Shown here one piece after another: positions 8,908-17,254 of a DNA stretch of 64,000 bases. The DNA comes from [Lactobacillus] timonensis (GTDB lineage: Bacteria; Bacillota; Bacilli; Lactobacillales; Lactobacillaceae). Location: the NCBI RefSeq assembly GCF_900240275.1, contig NZ_LT964761.1, positions 1,513,389-1,577,388 on the forward strand, given 5' to 3'. How positions within the stretch are numbered: the stretch's first letter is position 1; every line of letters starts with the position of its first letter. Both the position numbers and the translations under genes were made by a program. The notes beneath the pieces are model-generated. The model worked only from the letters and a program-made list of their open reading frames with translations, did no database searches and was not told where the DNA came from.

Positions 8908-9567
8908 ATGCAGTTTGATAAGATTCGCGGCTTTGCTTTCGACCTTGATGGTGTCATTGCCGATACTGCTCGTTTTCATGGTCAGGCTTGGCACCAAGTA
9001 GCTGACAAAGTGGGGACACCGTGGACCTCGCAACTGGCTGACGGACTCAAGGGTGTGTCCCGGATGGATTCGCTGGAAATGATTCTAAAAGCTGGCGGAC
9101 ACGAGAATGAGTACAGTCAGCAAGAAAAGGTGCAGTTGGCAACGGCCAAGAACGATAATTATCTGCGGTTGGTTGAAACCCTCACACCTGAGGACATTTT
9201 GCCGGGGATGAAGAGCTTTTTGGACGAGTTACGGGAAAAAGATTACCTGCTGGTATTGGCGTCAGCTTCTAAAAACGCCCCGAAAGTCTTGAAATACCTG
9301 CAGTTAAGTGATTACTTTATGGGGATCGTGGACCCGGCGGCCCTGTCACACAGTAAGCCAGACCCTGAAATTTACTTACGGGCGGCAGAACTGTTAAAGT
9401 TGCCGCCAGAAGAAGTGGCGGGGGTTGAAGACGCGCAAGCAGGCATTGAAGCAATCAATGGTGCTGGTGAACTGTCCATCGGTATCGGGAGAAGCTTAAC
9501 GGGTGCCGACGTTCGCTTTGATTCCACTGTTGATGTGACCCTGGAAAAATTGATGGAGTTAAAATAA
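8908..9567 (+). CDS. pgmB: Beta-phosphoglucomutase
   Basis: This HAD-superfamily enzyme converts beta-glucose 1-phosphate, the product of maltose phosphorylase, to glucose 6-phosphate. The 219-residue protein has the nucleophile motif FAFDLDGVIADTARFH near the N-terminus, a helical cap, LASASKNAP (motif II) and GVEDAQAGIEAI (motif IV Asp residues). It follows mapA by 12 bases, with AGGGAGGG as ribosome site, so the two are clearly co-transcribed and complete the maltose pathway. Confidence 0.93.
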   Translation: MQFDKIRGFAFDLDGVIADTARFHGQAWHQVADKVGTPWTSQLADGLKGVSRMDSLEMILKAGGHENEYSQQEKVQLATAKNDNYLRLVETLTPEDILPGMKSFLDELREKDYLLVLASASKNAPKVLKYLQLSDYFMGIVDPAALSHSKPDPEIYLRAAELLKLPPEEVAGVEDAQAGIEAINGAGELSIGIGRSLTGADVRFDSTVDVTLEKLMELK

Positions 9568-9613
9568 CAGTGTTAACGGTGATGCCGTTTCAACACGTCG
9601 GTAGATGAAAATG

Positions 9614-9654
9614 CCCGTAGCGCGTGGCTTTGCCAGGACGTTACGGGTATTTTT
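9614..9654 (+). terminator. Terminator of the maltose operon
   Basis: CCCGTAGCG pairs with CGTTACGGG (one G-T pair); the loop contains a smaller TGGC/GCCA hairpin. The stem is followed by TATTTTTAT, giving an intrinsic terminator about 45 bases after pgmB. Confidence 0.75.
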
Positions 9655-9764
9655 ATATTGGGAGTTAACTATTGACAACAATGTATATTGGTCACCACTG
9701 GGTTTTATGCAGTTTATTAAATTCAAGTTGGAGATGAATACCTAGTTATTGTCGTAATAGACTT

Positions 9765-10572
9765 TCAGTTAAAGCAGCGTTGCGAACCAATGAGACGCTG
9801 TTTTACTAAGTACTGCTTTAATCTTAGCAAGCCGGTTTTTAATTCACTAATCGAGTTGGTGGCTGAGAGTGATACCCGTAAGAATTGCTTATCAGGATTG
9901 GCAACGGTAGTAAAACGGTCTGAATGAAAGCAACGCAGGTGGAGTTTCAATAAGTCCTGCTCAATTTCCTTGCCTGTCTTTGCTGATCCGGTTAGCGGTA
10001 AGCGCCGGAAAAACGCCAGATTAGTAAGCTGGTTTTTGGGAGCCGCAGGGAAGATGGCATTAAATTGACGGTTCATTGCGGTGGCTGCCTGCAGCTTCTC
10101 TTGAATAATCTTGGCAGCAATTCCAGTTTGAATAGCAGTGGTGGCAATGGCTGCGTTTAGCGTGGACGTTTTAACACTGATATTAAAAAAGCTGTTTTCA
10201 ATCTGGGTGGTTGCTGTAGAAGGAAAAGCGAGGTAAGCAATTCTTAACCCTGAAGCAATCGTTTTTGACATACTGCAAACGTAAAATGTTTGTTGAGGTA
10301 ACAATTGGAAAAGTTTTGGTGGATGTTCTGAATTGTAATAGTTCAGAAAACTAAGGTAATCATCTTCAATTACTTGGAGCTTGAATCTTTTGGCAACTGT
10401 TGCAAGGTCTTGCCTGCGCTTTGTACTGATAATGGTTCCTGTCGGATTTTGATACTCAGGCATGAGGTAAAGTCCACTAATGTTGTTGATTTTACAGCTT
10501 CGTTCCAAATCAGCTGGCAGCATACCTTCATCGTTATTGGCAATGGCTACTAAACAAATGCCTAACATTTTT
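9765..10572 (-). pseudogene. MocR-type (GntR/aminotransferase) regulator, N-terminal half deleted
   Basis: About 270 residues of the PLP-dependent aminotransferase-like domain of a MocR regulator remain: GLYLMPEYQNPTG, the FYVCSMSKTIASGLRIAYL segment with the PLP lysine, and a normal C-terminus. The winged-helix DNA-binding domain and the first part of the aminotransferase fold are absent. Upstream of KMLGICLVAI the sequence abruptly becomes azlC sequence on the other strand, so a deletion has joined two formerly divergent genes near 10570. Without the DNA-binding domain it cannot act as a regulator. A TTG at 10601 could still start a truncated product, but I expect none. Confidence 0.8.
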
Positions 10573-10689
10573 GTCGGTTCAGTTGAATTTATTATTGGCA
10601 ATTTATTATTGCAGCATTTTCAACCGTTGACAGTACTGATCTTGACCCTCCTAGTTAACTCACGGCATATTTTTTATGGTATTACAATG

Positions 10690-11746
10690 TGGCAGATTGC
10701 AAGAAATAACTTGAACGAATTTAGTGACGTAGATTAAGCAAGAAGATCTCGATTGGTGTGTGCCAGTTAAGACATTTAAGTGGTCGGGAATTCAGATACC
10801 AATTAATTTGAACCAGCTGGCGATCGCTCAACTCTTCAATGGCTTGTCCCTTGGGAATAAACCGTCGCAAAACTCGATTACGGTTTTCATTACTACCGCG
10901 TTCATGTGGTGAATAAGCATGGGCAAAATAAACCGGAGTACCAGTTTGCCGTTCAATTGTCTGATAGTTAGCGAACTCTTTACCATGATCCACGGTCAGC
11001 GTCTTGAGCTTGTCTTGAAGTTGACTAGCTAGTTCAAGTACGGCTTGAGTCATGGACTGACTGTCGCGGCCATGGAGCCGTTTAACAATTGTCAGGCGAC
11101 TCTTACGCTCCACAAAAGTAGCCACAGCTTGACCTTTACGCTTGCCAGAAAGCACGGTATCAGCTTCAAAGTGGCCGAATTCCTGGCGAGTTTCGACTTT
11201 ATGAGAACGCTCCTCAATGGAGCGGCCGTGACTGAACGTACCACGCTTTTCTTTAGCACGATGACGACGCATTCCATGATCAGGCAAATCGGGTAACTGT
11301 ACATCAAGCCATCCTTGATCAATCCAGTTATAGACCGTCTTGTAGGCAATCCCCACCACATGGGCAACTTGTTCAGGGGACCACTTCTGGACTTGAATCT
11401 TTTCTTCGATCAAGTGTTTAAGGTTTTTAGTGAGCGAAGACTTCCGCCCCCGTTGACTAACCTTGCGTTCAAAGTCAGTTTGCGCTAGCTCAGCCCGGTA
11501 CTCACTATTTAGCCGGTGAAGTTCGTTAAAGACTGTGGTTTTACTAAAGCCTAAGTAATTAGCGATGTATCGTAAGGAACGTCCTTCATTATGAAACGTT
11601 TCAATGACAACGCGGTTCTGGAATGATAAAATAGTGGTGCCCATAAAGGTCCTTCTTTCTAATGGAATGTTGTGGTAGCACCATTAAAGACCTTGATGGG
11701 TTTTTCTGTCCACTTAAATGTTCAACTTAAATTTTACAATTTGCCA
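10690..11746 (-). mobile_element. IS30-family insertion sequence, 1057 bp
   Basis: Imperfect terminal inverted repeats begin TGGCAGATTGCAAG at the left and (reverse complement of the right end) TGGCAAATTGTAAA, and remain alignable to TTGAAC about 27 bases in. The element is flanked by the dinucleotide TG on both sides (10688-10689 and 11747-11748), consistent with the 2-3 base target duplications of IS30 members. It contains one transposase gene on the minus strand and interrupts azlC. Confidence 0.9.
10721..11644 (-). CDS. IS30-family transposase
   Basis: This intact 307-residue DDE transposase has an N-terminal helix-turn-helix (RSLRYIANYLGFSKTTVFNE), a second HTH-like part (WSPEQVAHVVGIAYKTVYNW), and an RNase H-fold domain with FEADTV (first Asp), LTVDHGKEF (second Asp) and SPHERGSNENRNRVLRRF (Glu). 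AGAAGGACCTTT precedes the ATG. Because the gene is intact and the inverted repeats are complete, the element may still be mobile. Confidence 0.93.
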   Translation of the reverse strand: MGTTILSFQNRVVIETFHNEGRSLRYIANYLGFSKTTVFNELHRLNSEYRAELAQTDFERKVSQRGRKSSLTKNLKHLIEEKIQVQKWSPEQVAHVVGIAYKTVYNWIDQGWLDVQLPDLPDHGMRRHRAKEKRGTFSHGRSIEERSHKVETRQEFGHFEADTVLSGKRKGQAVATFVERKSRLTIVKRLHGRDSQSMTQAVLELASQLQDKLKTLTVDHGKEFANYQTIERQTGTPVYFAHAYSPHERGSNENRNRVLRRFIPKGQAIEELSDRQLVQINWYLNSRPLKCLNWHTPIEIFLLNLRH

Positions 11747-12172
11747 TGTTAAAAAAATATTCAAATAGTGGCAGGCTCAAGCCTTTTTTGATTTATGGGA
11801 TGTGTGACGAATCTTTTTCGCTGAATGCTACTTTGAAAGTTCCCGTAAATTTGGATAAAAACTACGTTTACTTTTATGTCACCATTTTTAATTATTGTAG
11901 TTGGGTATTGGGTGCGGGACTCGGTGGGTTATTTGGCAGTCTGGTTCAACTAAACGTTCAGGGACTGGACTTTGTAATGACGGCTTTATTTATTGTGCTG
12001 TTCACCGAACAGCTAAAGTCCGTCCATTCACGACAAAACGCCTTTATCGGACTACTTATGACGGTGATTAGCCTAGTAGTCTGCGGTCCAGATACATTCT
12101 TGTTAATAACCCTTCTCTTGTTATTACTTATCTTTACAATCAGTTATTTCTGGAAGAAAGGGATGGTGAACA

Positions 12173-12499
12173 ATGACAATTAGCCAACAGATAATCTCAA
12201 TTGTAATTGCCGCAGTCGCAACAATGGCAACCCGTTTTCTTCCTTTTCTAATCTTTAATCGATCAGATTCAATGTCACCGTATCTGGAACAATTGGGCCG
12301 TTTTCTTCCTGCAGCCCTGATGGGTGTTCTGGTTGTCTATTGTTATCGGCACTTTTCACTCTTAGATCCGACGAAGGGGATAATCGCTCTTTTGGCCGGG
12401 CTGTTAACCCTGGGGCTTCACCTTTGGAAAGGCAACATGCCATTATCAATCTTAGTGGGAACGGGAACGTACATTGTTCTCCTTCATTGCTTTGGGTAA
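12173..12499 (+). CDS. azlD: AzlD-type branched-chain amino acid transport subunit
   Basis: This 108-residue, highly hydrophobic protein of the AzlD family has about four predicted transmembrane segments and the family-typical MATRFLPFLIF near the N-terminus. AzlD works only together with AzlC. Its ATG overlaps the end of azlC by 11 bases and uses the GGGATGG ribosome site inside it. Since azlC is split by an IS element and lacks its start, azlD is probably orphaned and poorly expressed, though its frame is intact. Confidence 0.85.
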   Translation: MTISQQIISIVIAAVATMATRFLPFLIFNRSDSMSPYLEQLGRFLPAALMGVLVVYCYRHFSLLDPTKGIIALLAGLLTLGLHLWKGNMPLSILVGTGTYIVLLHCFG

Positions 12500-12583
12500 C
12501 ACAAGGAAAGATGGTGTTCCGAACTGCGAAATGGTTGAGGTTAATTGTAAAGTATGCTATGGTTAAGGCAATTTTAATAGGTT

Positions 12584-12697
12584 TATCTTCAAGGCGGGGT
12601 GAAATTCCCGACCGGCGGTATAGCCCGCAACCCGCGTTCGCGGTAGAATCCGGTGAAATTCCGGGTGCCGACAGTAAAGTCTGGTATGCAGAAGATT
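12584..12697 (+). ncRNA. FMN riboswitch (RFN element)
   Basis: The conserved RFN core is complete: ATCTTCAAGGCGGGGTGAAA, CCCGACCGGCGGTA, AGCCCGC, ATCCGGTGAAATTCCGG, GCCGACAGT and the closing strand GCAGAAGAT, which pairs with ATCTTC at the start to form P1. It sits in the leader of ribU about 100 bases upstream of the start codon, with an intrinsic terminator after it, and should shut off the transporter gene when FMN is plentiful. Confidence 0.96.
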
Positions 12698-12725
12698 GCT
12701 AAATAATGGTTGAGATGGTCAACCT

Positions 12726-12757
12726 GGCGTCCTGAAGTATTTCGGGGCGCCTTTTTT
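12726..12757 (+). terminator. Riboswitch-controlled terminator upstream of ribU
   Basis: GGCGTCCTGAA pairs with TTTCGGGGCGCC (11 base pairs including two G-T pairs) around a short GTA-containing loop, followed by six T. Its place between the RFN aptamer and the ribU ribosome site indicates transcription attenuation. Confidence 0.85.
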
Positions 12758-12793
12758 AGCAAACCTGAAGATAACCTCAGGGAGGTTATTTTG

Positions 12794-13366
12794 ATGAAAA
12801 GCAAGTCGTCGTTGAAAACCCACCGTTTGGCTATTGTGGCCTGCCTGGGCGCCCTTAGTTTTATTTTGATGCTGTTTGAGTTCCCGGTAATTCCCGTTGT
12901 CCCGTACTTGAAAGTAGATTTTTCTAACGTCATTGTCTTGATTGCGACTCTCATTGACGGACCGCTAACTGGCCTGGCGGTGGCAGTGGTGAAAGCTGTC
13001 CTCCATGCGTTAGTTAATGGGTTGTCAGTAGGAACATTGTTGGGATCGTTTAGCGACCTTTTAGCAACAGTGGCGTTGTTGTTGCCATTTGGGTGGCTGA
13101 TGAAGGACAGTCACTCCCAGAAGCGTTTCTGGTTGAGCTCGTTAGTGGGTGTCTTGCTGATGACAGTTCTGATGGCACTGGCTAACTGGTGGGTTCTGAC
13201 ACCACTATATATGAAACTGTGGGCCTGGCAACCAACCTTACCGATTGTGAAACTAGTGGTTATGGGAGTAGTTCCTTTTAACCTGATAAAGGGACTTTTG
13301 TTAGTAGTCGTTACCGATCTCATTTATGTCCACTTGCCATCACGAGTGAGTGGGCGGCTGAAATAA
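12794..13366 (+). CDS. ribU: Riboflavin transporter RibU, ECF S-component
   Basis: RibU is the substrate-binding membrane subunit that works with the shared EcfA/EcfA'/EcfT module to import riboflavin. The 190-residue protein has about six hydrophobic segments and family landmarks FEFPVIPVVPYLKVDFSN and VKAVLHALVNG. The ATG at 12794 follows GGAGGTTATTTTG; upstream in-frame starts lie inside the terminator region. Control by the FMN riboswitch directly upstream confirms the substrate. No ECF ATPase genes lie in this window, so they must be encoded elsewhere. Confidence 0.94.
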   Translation: MKSKSSLKTHRLAIVACLGALSFILMLFEFPVIPVVPYLKVDFSNVIVLIATLIDGPLTGLAVAVVKAVLHALVNGLSVGTLLGSFSDLLATVALLLPFGWLMKDSHSQKRFWLSSLVGVLLMTVLMALANWWVLTPLYMKLWAWQPTLPIVKLVVMGVVPFNLIKGLLLVVVTDLIYVHLPSRVSGRLK

Positions 13367-13381
13367 GGCAGGAAAGTAAAA

Positions 13382-14428
13382 TTGCAGGGAAATTACTTAA
13401 TTAACTTAATCAGCCCCCGACCCCGGCGTTACCGGGTGATTGAGGGTACCTTGAAAGGGCGGCAAACGGTTGCCACCCTTTTTTGGGCTCAACAGTACCA
13501 GATTCAGGGGTGGTTCGGTTATCAGCGACAGCTTGCGCGCGCCCAATTTGATAATCAGTTAACAACATGGGCAAAAGCGGGGATTGTGGTACTTGATCAG
13601 CAAGCAAAAACGGTGACACTGACACCAACTGGTCAACAGCTGGCTGCTGAGTATCGCCGAGACCATTATTTACCGCAATGTGGCCACTTGTCCTGGTTAG
13701 TCAACACAAACCGGCTCGCCCAGCGGCTGCTGCTGGCGATTCAAGTTGCCAGTGAGTTCGCCCACCATAGCCACCGTTATTTACCACTAGACGTGTCAAC
13801 CGCAGAAATGGCAGCCGTCAAACAGTGGTTTTACACTTACCGGGAGTCGATAGTGTCTACCGTTGGTGAGGAATGCTACCAGTTAGGAGAGTCTTTAGCA
13901 AAGACTGATTCACGCTGGCCACAGTTATTTGTGTCACAACTAGTTGGCTGGCAAACGACTGGAATGTACGACCAACAGCTTCAGCGGAGTCTTCAAGTTA
14001 GTGCTGATAGTCTTTCGTTGATGAAGCACGATGTTTGGCTGGCAATTGCCAACCAGCTGAATGCCCACAATGACTGGTTGCTGACTATCCTCATTAAACC
14101 ACTACTACGTCGATCGCCGTTAAGTGCCAGTGCAGAGCAAACATTAACTGCTTACTTAGGCGGGATGCATATCCAGCAGATTAGCGAACGCCGTCATTTA
14201 AAGGTCACCACGATTCGCGAGCACTTATTGTCAGCGGCTATTCAACTGCCTGGAGTGCTCGATGCACGACAGTTGATTGGTCAACAGCGTTGGCGAGAAT
14301 TTAGGAGGCGCTATACGGGGCCGGTTGACCAATGGCACTGGGTTTCTAAAGATAATGAAGATCCTGCTGAATCTTTTTTTGCATTTCGTCTTTATCAAAT
14401 TGTGAGGAGTCAGCATATTGATGGATGA
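13382..14428 (+). CDS. YpbB-like helix-turn-helix protein paired with RecQ
   Basis: This 348-residue protein matches the YpbB family, encoded directly upstream of the short RecQ helicase (RecS) in Firmicutes. The C-terminal 100 residues hold the HTH_40-type domain (YLGGMHIQQISERRHLKVTTIREH), which in longer RecQ proteins is found at the C-terminus of the helicase itself. It may therefore supply a DNA-binding module to RecQ in trans; this is inference. A TTG start at 13382 follows GGCAGGAAAG. It overlaps recQ by 8 bases, supporting coupled expression. Confidence 0.75.
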   Translation: MQGNYLINLISPRPRRYRVIEGTLKGRQTVATLFWAQQYQIQGWFGYQRQLARAQFDNQLTTWAKAGIVVLDQQAKTVTLTPTGQQLAAEYRRDHYLPQCGHLSWLVNTNRLAQRLLLAIQVASEFAHHSHRYLPLDVSTAEMAAVKQWFYTYRESIVSTVGEECYQLGESLAKTDSRWPQLFVSQLVGWQTTGMYDQQLQRSLQVSADSLSLMKHDVWLAIANQLNAHNDWLLTILIKPLLRRSPLSASAEQTLTAYLGGMHIQQISERRHLKVTTIREHLLSAAIQLPGVLDARQLIGQQRWREFRRRYTGPVDQWHWVSKDNEDPAESFFAFRLYQIVRSQHIDG

Positions 14429-15893
14429 AAAACAACTCAAACACCTGTTGAAATCAGAATTTGGTTTTGACTATTTTCGCCCAGGTCAGCTGAAAACGAT
14501 TCAGACTCTGCTGGGCAACCACCACGCACTGGCCATTTTGCCCACTGGCTCCGGCAAAACGTTGATTTACCAGTTTATCAGTAAGGTCAAACCGGGGTTA
14601 GTATTGGTCATTTCACCGTTACTCTCGCTGATGCAAGACCAGCTTAACCGACTGCGATTGGACGGTGAGAAACGGGTGGCGGTGATTAGCTCACTGGTTG
14701 ACTTACGTGCTCGCCAGGAAGTGCTTGACCACTTAGCGGAATACCATTACCTCTTTTTGTCACCAGAAATGGTAACCAGTCCGCGGATTGAAGCTGCTTT
14801 GCGGCGTTGCCAGCTAGGTCTCGTGGTAATTGATGAGGCCCACTGCGTTGCGGAATGGGGCCCTGATTTTCGTCCCCATTACTTACTGTTAAAGCAGACG
14901 CTGGCAAACTTAGCTAACCCGTTAACCCTTATGCTTACCGCGACGGCAACCCCACGCATGGCAAAAGATATTATTAGCCGCCTTGGCTTTCGGGGAGGGG
15001 ATGTGCGTGTGATCCGGCAAAGTGTTGACCGGCCCAACATTATGCTGGCTGTCAAACAAGTCGCTAATGACCATGAAAAGCGTCTGGAACTGAAGCGGTT
15101 AGTGACTCGTTATGGTGATGGCGGAATTATTTATTTTTCTAGTCGAAAGCTGGCAACCCAGCTGGCGGAATGGCTTGCCCGGGAAGCAGGGATAATCGCT
15201 GCACCTTATCATGCGGGGATTGATTCTGTCGAGCGCTACCGGATTCAGCAACAGTTTATGACCAACCAGTTGCAGGTGATTTGCGCGACTAGTGCTTTTG
15301 GGATGGGGATTGATAAGGATGACGTCAGATATGTTATCCACTACCACCTCCCGAAAAGCTTGGAAGCCTACGTTCAGGAAATTGGCCGGGCAGGCCGCAA
15401 TGGCCAACAAGCACTAGCAGTGCTCCTTTATGCGCCGGGAGACGAGCAGTTGCCATTGGCCCTGAGTCGGGTTGAACTGCCATCAAACGAACTGATGCTG
15501 GACTACCAACACCACCAAATCAAAACTGATGAATTAGGGGAGTCAGGTGAACTATTGGCTTTTTACCTCGACCATGGCTGGCAGCCTACGCAAATCCGTC
15601 AGTTGTTTGAGCAGCGCTGGCGACTGGCAAAAAAACAAGTAGCCGCGATGAAGGACTACGCAACAGCAAATGCTTGTCGCCGTCAAATAATTAGTGAACA
15701 CTTTGGCGAACGACTAACACGAAAGCCTACCTGGTGCTGTAGTTTTGACGAACCTGATTGGGATCAGCATGTTCACTTACCCTCGATTAATGAGGAGAAA
15801 TCATCACAACAGCCAGTTAATGACTGGCGACAGCAGTTATCCTTGTTATTTAATTTTGTCGCTAAATCTGCTAGTGGTCTGGACAGTCACTAA
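14421..15893 (+). CDS. recQ: RecQ-family ATP-dependent DNA helicase (RecS type)
   Basis: This short RecQ helicase of about 490 residues has motif I PTGSGKTL, motif II IDEAHCVAEWG, TATATPRM (motif III), SAFGMGIDK and QEIGRAGRNGQ (motifs V and VI). A Cys-containing zinc-binding stretch follows at the C-terminus (NACRRQ, CCSFDEPDWDQH). It lacks the long RQC/HRDC tail of Escherichia coli RecQ; the upstream YpbB-like protein may replace part of it. The ATG at 14421 lies 11 bases after GAGGAG, and the in-frame TTG at 14418 has better spacing and could be the real start. Confidence 0.9.
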   Translation: MDEKQLKHLLKSEFGFDYFRPGQLKTIQTLLGNHHALAILPTGSGKTLIYQFISKVKPGLVLVISPLLSLMQDQLNRLRLDGEKRVAVISSLVDLRARQEVLDHLAEYHYLFLSPEMVTSPRIEAALRRCQLGLVVIDEAHCVAEWGPDFRPHYLLLKQTLANLANPLTLMLTATATPRMAKDIISRLGFRGGDVRVIRQSVDRPNIMLAVKQVANDHEKRLELKRLVTRYGDGGIIYFSSRKLATQLAEWLAREAGIIAAPYHAGIDSVERYRIQQQFMTNQLQVICATSAFGMGIDKDDVRYVIHYHLPKSLEAYVQEIGRAGRNGQQALAVLLYAPGDEQLPLALSRVELPSNELMLDYQHHQIKTDELGESGELLAFYLDHGWQPTQIRQLFEQRWRLAKKQVAAMKDYATANACRRQIISEHFGERLTRKPTWCCSFDEPDWDQHVHLPSINEEKSSQQPVNDWRQQLSLLFNFVAKSASGLDSH

Positions 15894-15942
15894 TTAGTTG
15901 CGATACAATTTTTAAGAGTATTTTGAAATGAGGAGGGTGCTT

Positions 15943-16485
15943 ATGAGCGAGAAACGCGAAGATCAGCACCAGCAAGATGAAAAGCTATGGGACAAGACCT
16001 TTACTCAGGATCCAAATATCGGTAGCGATGGTCACTTGTCACGGACAGAATATCGCAAGCGTAATTCTCATAACACGATGGTGACAACCATTTTGGTAAT
16101 TGTCATTATTGTCTTGGCGGCAGCACCAGTTCTTTACTGGATGAACCACCAGCAGTCGTTTAATCATCCGGTGCGGACCGAGAAAACGGCGAAAAGCAGC
16201 CACACGGCGAGTAAGCGAAAACAGTCATCTAGCCACAAGGAAAGCAAACGTCATCGCAAGCAATCCACTGCTAAATCCAGTAGTACTTCTAGTGAGTTGA
16301 ATAGCGAGGAATCAGCAAGCAGCAGTCATTCAACGGCTGGTGCCAAGTATACAACGGTGGAACAGGGTCAGGGTATCTACCGGGTTGCCGTGAACAACGG
16401 GTTGACCGTGGATGAATTGGCACGTTTGAATAATATCTCACCAAACGCTCAGCTTCATCCAGGTCAGCGTTTACGTGTGAAGTAA
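15943..16485 (+). CDS. Membrane-anchored LysM-domain protein
   Basis: This 180-residue protein has a charged N-terminal cytoplasmic part (residues 1-45), one transmembrane helix (VTTILVIVIIVLAAAPVLYW), a long Ser/Lys/His-rich spacer, and a C-terminal LysM domain of about 45 residues (YTTVEQGQGIYRVAVNNGLT to LHPGQRLRV). LysM domains bind N-acetylglucosamine in peptidoglycan, so the protein probably tethers the membrane to the wall. The ATG at 15943 follows AGGAGGGTGCTT; an ATG at 15928 overlaps the ribosome site. It precedes cmk by 12 bases, the usual Lactobacillales order. Confidence 0.85.
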   Translation: MSEKREDQHQQDEKLWDKTFTQDPNIGSDGHLSRTEYRKRNSHNTMVTTILVIVIIVLAAAPVLYWMNHQQSFNHPVRTEKTAKSSHTASKRKQSSSHKESKRHRKQSTAKSSSTSSELNSEESASSSHSTAGAKYTTVEQGQGIYRVAVNNGLTVDELARLNNISPNAQLHPGQRLRVK

Positions 16486-16497
16486 GGAGAATTAAGA

Positions 16498-17172
16498 TTG
16501 AACAAGCAAATTCAAGTAGCCATTGATGGACCGGCATCGTCGGGCAAAAGTACGGTTGCCAAGATTATCGCCAGTAAGCTGGGTTTAGTGTACTGTGATA
16601 CCGGTGCGATGTACCGGTCGGTAACGTGGGCCGCACTGGACCGCCAAGTAGACCTGGCTGATCAGCAGGCTGTTGCTAAACTGGCTTCGCAAATTAAGAT
16701 CAGTTTTCAACCCGGAACGCCAGACCAGCGTGTTTTTGTTGATGACGTAGAAGTGACTAAGCCTATCAGGGAAGCGGCAGTCAGCAGCAACGTTTCAACT
16801 GTCGCTGCCATCCCGGCTGTTCGTCAGGCCATGACTGACCAGCAGCGAGCAATTGCGTCTCGTGGTGGAATTATAATGGATGGCCGCGATATTGGGACAA
16901 CCGTTTTGCCAAATGCGCAAGTTAAAATTTTCCTAGTGGCGTCGGCTCATGAACGTGCTGTTCGCCGCTATAAGGAAAATGTTGCCAAGGGCCTGGACAG
17001 TCAGTCGTTAGCGGACATTGAAGCAGCGATTAAGCTTCGTGATCAAAAAGATTCGAGCCGGAAAGTATCACCACTGCGCAAGGCTGATGACGCGGTTGAG
17101 TTAGATACAACTTCATTGAGTATCGATGAGGTTGTTTCACGCATTTTATCGATTATCGAAAAAAGCAGGTAA
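16498..17172 (+). CDS. cmk: Cytidylate kinase
   Basis: Cytidylate kinase phosphorylates CMP and dCMP with ATP. The 224-residue protein has the P-loop AIDGPASSGKSTVAK at the N-terminus, the CMP-binding segments YCDTGAMYRSVTW and MDGRDIGTTVLP, and RDQKDSSRKVSPL in the lid region. It uses a TTG start 7 bases after AAGGAG. The gene order LysM protein-cmk-rpsA-der is conserved in related bacteria. Confidence 0.95.
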   Translation: MNKQIQVAIDGPASSGKSTVAKIIASKLGLVYCDTGAMYRSVTWAALDRQVDLADQQAVAKLASQIKISFQPGTPDQRVFVDDVEVTKPIREAAVSSNVSTVAAIPAVRQAMTDQQRAIASRGGIIMDGRDIGTTVLPNAQVKIFLVASAHERAVRRYKENVAKGLDSQSLADIEAAIKLRDQKDSSRKVSPLRKADDAVELDTTSLSIDEVVSRILSIIEKSR

Positions 17173-17208
17173 CAATTTAGTTAAATTGTAGTCATGACCA
17201 GCTTTTTC

Positions 17209-17217
17209 TGTTAGAAT
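17209..17217 (+). promoter_or_regulatory. Extended -10 promoter for rpsA
   Basis: TGTTAGAAT fits the extended -10 consensus (TG-n-TATAAT). It lies 38 bases upstream of the rpsA start, between cmk and rpsA. The nearest -35-like element (TTGTAG, 17186) is 20 bases away, so the extended TG would be needed. Confidence 0.45.
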
Positions 17218-17254
17218 ATCTATCAGAGTTGTGTTGCAAGGAGGATTTTTATTA

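Larger units (their letters stand above)
10573..12183 (+). pseudogene. azlC: azlC (branched-chain amino acid exporter subunit), truncated and split by an IS30 element
   Basis: The left piece (about 10573-10689) encodes the AzlC segment from VGSVEFIIGNLLLQHFQPL to NSRHIFYGITM. The right piece (from 11749) continues in the same original frame with LKKYSNSGRLKPFLIYG and runs to the TAG at 12181-12183. The IS30 element at 10690-11746 splits them; removing it and one copy of the TG duplication restores ITMLKKY. In addition, the first 50-60 residues of AzlC are missing because of the deletion that fused the gene to the MocR remnant. AzlC with AzlD forms a membrane exporter of branched-chain amino acids; here it must be non-functional. 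Confidence 0.85.

Noticed and set aside
10480-10737. 85-residue open frame on the plus strand
   Set aside because: Its first half is antisense to the MocR remnant and its second half is the left fragment of azlC running into the IS30 end. It is not an independent gene.
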